In this document: positions 22,772-26,786 of the stretch, in pieces
Layout: the number at the start of each line of letters is the position of its first letter
Numbering within the stretch: the first letter of the stretch is position 1
Notes under the pieces: generated by a model
Databases searched by the model: none
What the model was told of the DNA's origin: nothing
Seen by the model: only the letters and a program-made list of their open reading frames with translations
Position numbers and translations under genes: made by a program
Source: a virus
Virus record (IMG/VR): IMGVR_UViG_3300023196_001080
Coordinates: 1-26,786 of that record
Reading direction: 5' to 3' (one strand)
DNA length: 26,786 nt

Positions 22772-23355
22772 CTGCCTAAATGCCGCCATATTTTGTTGCG
22801 GTGTATTGCTTCTACTGTGCTAACACTAATACTGTGTTGCTCTGCTAATCTCTTTTGTGTTATAATGTGGTGATTGTCAATTATGTATTGTGCTTGACTT
22901 TGAGTCAATTTGCTGTTACCATTCTGTTCACCTAGACGCGGTTCTCCTGTGCGGTGTCTACCTTTGGCAACACAATCCAATGCATTGTCTTGCACCGTGC
23001 CTAGAAATAAATGTGCTGTGTTCACACATTGTCTGTAACTAACATCATCCTTATCATAGTTTTGGTCACAATCATGTAACACACAATATTCATTTACTTC
23101 TGCTTCTGTAAACTTGCCACTCACTAATGCACTGAATCTGTGAGCACTTATATAACGTATTCTCATCTCACCAGTATGATCTTCATACCTATACCACCAA
23201 TTGATGTAGCCATTGTTTTGAGTATTGCCCATTAAGAAATGACAACCATTGGGTTGCACTTGGATTCTGTCAGCAAACTTTTGGATATAATGATTACTTA
23301 TATTTGTAATGCTGTGTGGCTCACCGGGGATGCCTGGCTTCTTGCAGTGCTTCAT
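22768..23355 (-). CDS. HNH endonuclease with C-terminal helix-turn-helix
   Basis: A 195-aa protein whose ATG overlaps the previous stop (ATGA). The nuclease core runs AHRFSALVSG (residues 71-80), VLHDCD (92-97, His94 as general base), then CVNTAHLFLGTVQDNALD (110-127) and KGRH. The pattern H-x-C...C-v-N-x-x-HL-x-x-GT-x-x-DN-x-x-D is characteristic of HNH homing endonucleases. A C-terminal HTH (KRLAEQHSISVSTVEAIHRN) ends in IWRHLGR, as in the other HNH gene. All catalytic positions appear intact. It probably acts as a mobile nicking or cleaving enzyme; a role in packaging, as for HNH proteins next to terminases in cos phages, is an alternative. Confidence 0.85.
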   Translation of the reverse strand: MKHCKKPGIPGEPHSITNISNHYIQKFADRIQVQPNGCHFLMGNTQNNGYINWWYRYEDHTGEMRIRYISAHRFSALVSGKFTEAEVNEYCVLHDCDQNYDKDDVSYRQCVNTAHLFLGTVQDNALDCVAKGRHRTGEPRLGEQNGNSKLTQSQAQYIIDNHHIITQKRLAEQHSISVSTVEAIHRNKIWRHLGR

Positions 23356-23561
23356 TGGTCTAGTTTGGTTGGTAAAGGTTTATTGATTTCACTGCCATAT
23401 CCTATGCAGAATAGCAGTACTGTTAGTGGCAAGAACCATAAGTTCAATAGGCCTAGCATGTGACCCCATATCATGCTAACAGCACTCAAGCTGATAACAT
23501 TTAGTGGTCCTGTTATGGTGCCAGTTTTAACAGTTTGTGTTATTGTATTACTAAACTTCAT
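23352..23561 (-). CDS. Small membrane protein
   Basis: A 69-aa product with AAAGGAAAAAAGAT before the ATG. Two hydrophobic segments (about residues 18-35 and 38-57: LNVISLSAVSMIWG and LWFLPLTVLLFCIGYG) and a charged C-terminus make it a possible holin-like or other membrane peptide. The upstream 112-nt gap (23562-23673) holds two copies each of GTAAGACCT and TGAGGAT on the minus strand but no gene. Confidence 0.5.
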   Translation of the reverse strand: MKFSNTITQTVKTGTITGPLNVISLSAVSMIWGHMLGLLNLWFLPLTVLLFCIGYGSEINKPLPTKLDQ

Positions 23562-23673
23562 ATCTTTTTTCCTTTATATCTATAAAAACGGGTGCCTCCA
23601 TCCTCAATATCTTATAGGTCTTACTCTACTGCCTATCCTCAGCGATACCTAGGAGGTCTTACCCCTCAGAACT

Positions 23674-24237
23674 TTAATCATCATCGTCTCCATCTACCCA
23701 AGGTAGTGTTACGTTATTATCTGTGTTATTTGGTGCGTCATTCCATCCAAGAATATTTTTTGACGTCCAAATTTGCATAGTAGGATTCATCTTTTCTATT
23801 GCGTTAGTAAGCATGGCTTCCATCAAACGGTGTTTTGTTTTCTGTCTACCTTGTTCTACCACAAAACGGAAATTGTCTCTAAATGTAGTTTCTTTACAAC
23901 CAAAGAAGTCTGCCATATCCTTATAACTGAGGTTAAGGTGTGCTAACTTCTTTACTGTGTCTAATTCAATAACACGTTTGCTATCGCCTCTGCCAATAAC
24001 TATACCACGTATGGTCTTTTCAGCAGTTCGCCATTTGGGCTTTGCATCATATTCTGGTAAACTACCATCTTCATAATGCAGATATACTTCCTTAACTGTT
24101 TTTTGTTCATTTTCCGCGGAAGTGTTAACATCTGAACTGGGTGCATCTGTCTCTACGCTATCCGCAGTTACTTCTAGACTGTCAAAGTCTATTGGTGAGG
24201 TTGGGTTTTGTAAAGGTTTGCGGCTGTTTTCAGTCAT
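23674..24237 (-). CDS. terS: Terminase small subunit
   Basis: A 187-aa protein. The N-terminal 45 residues are acidic and probably disordered. A HTH-like region follows (ELDTVKKLAHLNLSYKDMAD, then FFGCKETTFRDNFRF). The C-terminal part TMQIWTSKNILGWND is a signature often seen at the end of the core of TerS proteins. The C-terminus is acidic (DGDDDD). It would recognise the packaging site and hand DNA to TerL. It lies about 1.5 kb upstream of TerL in the same direction, the gap being filled by the HNH genes. AGGATTTAACACTG precedes the ATG. Confidence 0.8.
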   Translation of the reverse strand: MTENSRKPLQNPTSPIDFDSLEVTADSVETDAPSSDVNTSAENEQKTVKEVYLHYEDGSLPEYDAKPKWRTAEKTIRGIVIGRGDSKRVIELDTVKKLAHLNLSYKDMADFFGCKETTFRDNFRFVVEQGRQKTKHRLMEAMLTNAIEKMNPTMQIWTSKNILGWNDAPNNTDNNVTLPWVDGDDDD

Positions 24238-24293
24238 CAGTGTTAAATCCTGTAAGTCACTATAAGTATTACCTTATACTGTAATTGCATTGT

Positions 24294-24301
24294 TATTTAT
24301 C
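24294..24301 (-). promoter_or_regulatory. Late-type promoter motif GATAAATA upstream of TerS
   Basis: GATAAATA on the minus strand, 57 nt before the TerS ATG, in a 74-nt gap. It is the same octamer as at 3956 and 17317 and would drive the packaging module. Confidence 0.5.
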
Positions 24302-24311
24302 AAGTTTCTGG

Positions 24312-24650
24312 CTAGAGTCTTGCTTTATACTGGAGTTCTAGAGCTTCTGAACGCTTTAAACGTGTTTTGCTGTGCAAATTGTATGTGGTATGCTCACTGC
24401 TCAGCATTGGATGCCATTTGTTCAACATGTAAGTGTGAGTGTTCAAGTATTTGTCTGTGCTGTTGTATATGTGAGTTAAGAACTCTTGGTCTATAGGGAT
24501 AACTACTCCCTCAGTGCGCCATTTGTGTGCAATACGTCTGATATCATAAGTGAGATGACTAGGAGTCTTTTTGCTCAGTGCAATGTTATCTCTGCCATTC
24601 TTTATTTTATCAACTGCATGTGTTACCAGTGTGTTTGTGGGTATACTCAT
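24312..24650 (-). CDS. Basic protein of unknown function
   Basis: A 112-aa product, basic, rich in His, Lys and Thr (TYDIRRIAHKWRTEGVVI, HTYMLNKWHPMLSSEHTTYN). No family recognised. The ATG lies only 7 nt after an NATAAATA motif, so the mRNA would be nearly leaderless if that promoter is used. No other in-frame ATG occurs before residue 75. No Shine-Dalgarno sequence is visible. Confidence 0.5.
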   Translation of the reverse strand: MSIPTNTLVTHAVDKIKNGRDNIALSKKTPSHLTYDIRRIAHKWRTEGVVIPIDQEFLTHIYNSTDKYLNTHTYMLNKWHPMLSSEHTTYNLHSKTRLKRSEALELQYKARL

Positions 24651-24656
24651 ACAGCA

Positions 24657-24664
24657 TATTTATA
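24657..24664 (-). promoter_or_regulatory. Late-type promoter motif TATAAATA
   Basis: A perfect T4 late-promoter octamer on the minus strand, between the 50-aa gene and the 112-aa gene. It is only 7 nt upstream of the ATG at 24650, closer than the other copies (33-62 nt). Confidence 0.4.
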
Positions 24665-24673
24665 AGGTATCTG

Positions 24674-24826
24674 TTAATTTTGTTTGTTAGACTGATTTTG
24701 ATTGCTTGAGTAACTATCTACTACTGCTTGAAGTAACATTAACCGTTCAAGTTCTTTTCTCAAATAGTATAATTCAGCATCCAGTTTGGTTCGGTGTATA
24801 ACTGGTTTTGATTGTTTAAATTTCAT
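24674..24826 (-). CDS. Small coiled-coil protein, 50 aa
   Basis: The ATG at 24826 is preceded by AAGGATAGAG and overlaps the end of the upstream gene by 11 nt. The product, starting MKFKQSKPVIHRTKLDAELY and continuing YLRKELERLMLLQAV, has one amphipathic helix with leucine heptads and a polar Asn/Gln/Ser tail. No family recognised. Confidence 0.5.
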   Translation of the reverse strand: MKFKQSKPVIHRTKLDAELYYLRKELERLMLLQAVVDSYSSNQNQSNKQN

Positions 24827-24986
24827 TCATCTCTATCCTTAATAAATGGGGTAAGTCCTTTTTACTTACCCATTGTATCCATTTATCAGTATCTTTACAC
24901 TTCAGCGCCGGTTGTCCATGTGCATTAGTGTGAGCATAGTCCACATACACTTGTGCATTGTCATGTTTTGTGTTTTTAGTAATCAT
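24816..24986 (-). CDS. Small protein, 56 aa
   Basis: The ATG at 24986 overlaps the stop of the 246-aa gene (ATGA), so translation is probably coupled. The product starts MITKNTKHDNAQVYVDYAHT and has GQPALKCKDTDKWIQWVSKK in the middle. It is a compact Trp-containing peptide of unknown function. Confidence 0.5.
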   Translation of the reverse strand: MITKNTKHDNAQVYVDYAHTNAHGQPALKCKDTDKWIQWVSKKDLPHLLRIEMNEI

Positions 24987-25723
24987 AGTGCATCCATCCC
25001 ATCAAGTTCATCATCATTGTAGTGACCTTCTTCCCAATCTTCTTGATATACACCTTTAGCAAAGTAGTGTAGTCCACTTTTATCTTGGTCTGTGGGTTCA
25101 GCACATAACTTTAGTGGTATCCAATACTCTTTGTTATAGATGTATAGTACTGCATACAGTGTGTTGTCTTTGAATACAGTTCCTCCAAGCATACCAGGAG
25201 CAATAGTTCTACTTAATGTTTTAGTGTATGTAGTTCTTTGCACAAACTTACCAAAGGCGGCATCATCTTTAAGTTCTGTGTATAAGTCTTTGCTTTTTTG
25301 CCATGCACTCCAACTTTTTGTTTTAGCTGGTATGTTTTGATACACACCATGTTTGTGTTTGTATGGCGCTAAACTGCAAATATACTTACTGGGCTTATCA
25401 CCTGGTTCTGGTATAATGTCTATGTTTAGTTTGTTACGTTTGCCTGGCTTTGAACTAACACTACAACTGAGAAAGAATATTTTATCAGCGGCTCGGATTT
25501 TCTGGCGCACAGCCTTATATATGAGATCCAATTGAGGAACTTCTGAGGGACTAGCACCTCTGGTGCCTCTCAAAGGAGTCCTATCAGGACTATCATTTGG
25601 TGTAGATTCATCTCCACAAATGTATATTAGTTCTTTATTATTAGTTCTTTTATTATTAGTTCTTTTATTATTGCTAGTAATATAGTTTTGTGGAGCATCG
25701 CCTTTTAAAAAAGTATTTTTCAT
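24983..25723 (-). CDS. Protein of unknown function with N-terminal NNKRT repeats and acidic tail
   Basis: A 246-aa product whose ATG overlaps the previous stop (TAATG). Residues 18-32 are a tandem NNKRT NNKRT NNKEL repeat in a basic, probably disordered N-terminus. A folded domain of about residues 60-225 includes KIFFLSCSVSSKPGKRNKLN, PSKYICSLAPYKHKHGVY and YAVLYIYNKEYWIPLKLCAE. The C-terminus is acidic (NDDELDGMDAL), a layout reminiscent of single-stranded DNA-binding proteins with a basic or OB-type core and an acidic tip, but I cannot establish homology. Confidence 0.6.
   Translation of the reverse strand: MKNTFLKGDAPQNYITSNNKRTNNKRTNNKELIYICGDESTPNDSPDRTPLRGTRGASPSEVPQLDLIYKAVRQKIRAADKIFFLSCSVSSKPGKRNKLNIDIIPEPGDKPSKYICSLAPYKHKHGVYQNIPAKTKSWSAWQKSKDLYTELKDDAAFGKFVQRTTYTKTLSRTIAPGMLGGTVFKDNTLYAVLYIYNKEYWIPLKLCAEPTDQDKSGLHYFAKGVYQEDWEEGHYNDDELDGMDAL
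25627..25673 (-). repeat. In-frame 15-bp tandem repeat (three copies, one a base shorter)
   Basis: Minus-strand units AATAATAAAAGAACT, AATAATAAAAGAACT and AATAATAAAGAACT. The first two encode NNKRT. The third lacks one A of the AAAA run, so it is read NNKEL and the open frame depends on that A-run length. Confidence 0.85.
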
Positions 25724-26079
25724 TATACAATCTCCAGTTCTTGCTTGATAAAGTTATACAAGTCTTCTATAGGACCAGTACTGTATACATTAAATTTAGC
25801 ATCGCCATTAATTAAGTCTTTTGCACCTGTGCTTGTTCTACCTGGTGCCTTCTTTCTAAAGTGTCCACGTAACATGTAACACAACTTAGGATCGTATTCA
25901 TCAAAGAATGTTGCCCATCTAGAATAGTTATCCAATGTGTCACTGATGTATGTGCGGTAATATTTAAAATTGTCGTTTGAGTCTGTCAAGTCTACTTGTA
26001 TGTATTCACTGCCAGGTATACTTTGACTAGTGCGGGTAGGATGCACCTTAACTACTATTAGTTCGTCTATAAAATTCAT
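25723..26079 (-). CDS. Protein of unknown function, 118 aa
   Basis: The ATG at 26079 is preceded by TGGAGAATAAT and, 33 nt upstream, by an NATAAATA motif. The product has a beta-rich N-terminus (FIDELIVVKVHPTRTSQSIP) and a basic middle (MLRGHFRKKAPGRTSTGAKD), ending in a helix (IEDLYNFIKQELEIV). It is coupled to the 246-aa gene by TAATG. Function unknown; the basic patch allows nucleic-acid binding. Confidence 0.6.
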   Translation of the reverse strand: MNFIDELIVVKVHPTRTSQSIPGSEYIQVDLTDSNDNFKYYRTYISDTLDNYSRWATFFDEYDPKLCYMLRGHFRKKAPGRTSTGAKDLINGDAKFNVYSTGPIEDLYNFIKQELEIV

Positions 26080-26111
26080 ATTATTCTCCAGTTATATGAT
26101 TGAGCTAATAG

Positions 26112-26119
26112 TATTTATA
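26112..26119 (-). promoter_or_regulatory. Late-type promoter motif TATAAATA
   Basis: A perfect TATAAATA on the minus strand, 33 nt before the ATG at 26079 and downstream of the terminator of the right-hand RNA. It would drive the six-gene run ending at 24312. Confidence 0.55.
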
Positions 26120-26159
26120 CAACTATGCGTAAGAAAGGGTAGAAACTGGATAAAATACC

Positions 26160-26195
26160 AAAAAAAAGCACAATCACTGGAGTAATTGTGCTTTT
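26160..26195 (-). terminator. Rho-independent terminator
   Basis: AAAAGCACAAT and ATTGTGCTTTT pair perfectly (11 bp) around a 10-nt loop. On the minus strand eight Ts follow (26167-26160). It ends the right-hand RNA and any transcript from the XhlA-like gene. On the plus strand only four Ts follow. Confidence 0.8.
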
Positions 26196-26345
26196 CAAAT
26201 TCCTTAAGGGAATAAGTTGTGTTAGACAGTATAGTTCTTAGGAGCTCAATCCGAGGAACTGAACATAAAAGCAGGAAGCCGTTATGTCTGTTATGGCTAA
26301 CATGTGGAATAAATCAATGGCAATCGATTTAACATGTCTAACACA
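26160..26345 (-). ncRNA. Candidate structured non-coding RNA, about 185 nt
   Basis: This fills most of the 308-nt gap 26080-26387, which has no convincing gene. Reading the minus strand: TGTGTTAGACA (26345-26335) pairs perfectly with TGTCTAACACA (26228-26218), closing a multi-branch loop. Inside are TAAATCGAT-TGCC-ATTGATTTA (26331-26310, 9 bp with one wobble), AGCC...GGCT with a 14-nt loop (26298-26277), and AGTTC...GAACT extended by a mismatched CGGA/TCC stem (26260-26233). An ATTCC/GGAAT stem and the terminator hairpin follow. The 5' end coincides with a start expected from the CATAAATA motif. I do not recognise a known RNA family. Confidence 0.6.
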
Positions 26346-26349
26346 CATA

Positions 26350-26357
26350 TATTTATG
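26350..26357 (-). promoter_or_regulatory. Late-type promoter motif CATAAATA
   Basis: CATAAATA on the minus strand, between the XhlA-like gene and the candidate RNA. The predicted start, about 6 nt downstream, falls at the first base of the RNA's closing helix. Confidence 0.45.
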
Positions 26358-26387
26358 CAAATTTGTTGTTTTTGGTTGTTTTTGTGG

Positions 26388-26627
26388 TTAAAGGATTCCA
26401 CTAAGTAATGTTATTAATACTGTGAACAATGTGCTAACTGTGCCAACCATAATAAGCCATATTCTGCTGTCTAGTCTATCTAAACGTTCAGTAAAGAATG
26501 TTCTATTCTCTTTTATTTGGTTTTGTAGGTCATCCACTTTCTTCTCCAGAGCGCCATGCTCCTTGGTATTTTCTTTTGTGAGCTGTATAAGTTCTGCTTG
26601 AACTGTGTGTGCTGTGGGTTTAGGCAT
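26388..26627 (-). CDS. XhlA/holin-like coiled-coil membrane protein
   Basis: A 79-aa product. Its ATG overlaps the stop of the upstream small gene (TAATG). A coiled coil spans about residues 20-52 (ALEKKVDDLQNQIKENRTFF). A single C-terminal membrane segment follows (IWLIMVGTVSTLFTVLITLL). This architecture fits XhlA-type haemolysin/holin accessory proteins and other small phage membrane proteins, so a role in lysis is likely. No endolysin is visible in the window. Confidence 0.6.
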   Translation of the reverse strand: MPKPTAHTVQAELIQLTKENTKEHGALEKKVDDLQNQIKENRTFFTERLDRLDSRIWLIMVGTVSTLFTVLITLLSGIL

Positions 26628-26728
26628 TATAAGACCTTAAAGCCATTGGCAATCTTTTCATTCAGTTCATCTAATTGTGCTAAAAGTTCTGCATCCATTT
26701 CAGCTCTTGCTTGTTCTTCAGTCATCAT
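26627..26728 (-). CDS. Small 33-aa helical protein
   Basis: Starts at the ATG at 26728 (or 26725), with AGGATTCG just upstream. The product begins MMTEEQARAEMDAELLAQLD and ends GFKVL: an acidic amphipathic helix. It overlaps the upstream gene by 11 nt and the XhlA-like gene by 1 nt, so it is tightly coupled to both. It may assist the membrane protein. Function unknown. Confidence 0.45.
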   Translation of the reverse strand: MMTEEQARAEMDAELLAQLDELNEKIANGFKVL

Positions 26729-26786
26729 CGAATCCTATTTTTTTTCTTAAATCAGTTAATGTTTGTTTGTCCTGACAGATTACACA
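26718..26786 (-). CDS. C-terminal end of an unknown gene (5' part beyond the window)
   Basis: The frame is open from the window edge to a TGA at 26718-26720. The visible end includes CVICQDKQTLTDLRKKIGF and a DDD terminus. It overlaps the start of the 33-aa gene. The CxxC could be part of a metal site, but too little is visible to say. Confidence 0.4.
   Translation of the reverse strand, partial: CVICQDKQTLTDLRKKIGFDDD

Noticed and set aside
1-26786. CRISPR array, insertion sequence, integrase or attachment site
   Set aside because: No regularly spaced repeats, transposase or integrase motifs, or terminal inverted repeats were seen on either strand.

Overview
This window looks like part of the genome of a tailed, double-stranded DNA phage with a long tail, most likely a siphovirus of an AT-rich aquatic or marine bacterium. 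The evidence is a complete virion-morphogenesis order read leftward on the minus strand: TerS, TerL, portal, scaffold, major capsid protein, head-tail connector, tail terminator, major tail protein, tail assembly chaperones, a 782-residue tape measure, tail-tip proteins and fibres. Base composition is AT-rich, many genes overlap by 1-26 nt, and the fibre carries aspartate/leucine/serine/glutamate-glycine-threonine repeats of a kind I associate with marine phages. No integrase, repressor or tRNA is visible. The host cannot be named from this sequence.

Layout from right to left, in the direction of late transcription. 26786-26388: the end of an unknown gene, a 33-aa ORF and an XhlA/holin-like coiled-coil membrane protein. 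26357-26160: an intergenic stretch that looks like a small structured RNA with its own promoter and terminator. 26079-24312: six small unknown genes. 24237-20866: the packaging module (TerS, a membrane peptide, two HNH-type endonuclease genes flanking a small gene, TerL). 20869-20024: four small basic or charged proteins. 20025-17402: a cassette on the opposite strand. 17279-1: portal through tail fibre.

The cassette is the least ordinary part. Two plus-strand genes (an AAA+ ATPase and a basic putative DNA-binding protein) and one strong candidate non-coding RNA sit inside the otherwise leftward morphogenesis region. They have two sigma70-type promoters that share a 12-nt block, AAAAAGGTTGAC, and they are bracketed by three rho-independent terminators. 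The layout resembles a moron or an early-expressed island. By contrast, six of the seven minus-strand copies of an NATAAATA motif fall in gaps just upstream of minus-strand genes or of the right-hand RNA candidate. This octamer is the late-promoter consensus of T4 and T4-like cyanophages, so the phage may use a T4-like late sigma system encoded outside the window.

Other points: the lambda-type slippery heptamer GGGAAAG lies exactly at the end of the gpG-like chaperone and predicts a 187-aa gpGT-like fusion. The tail-tip (gpJ-like) protein is split into two overlapping frames. The head-tail connector contains a perfect EF-hand loop. One of the two HNH proteins appears to lack the general-base histidine. 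All functional names come from reading motifs and gene order; no database search was possible.
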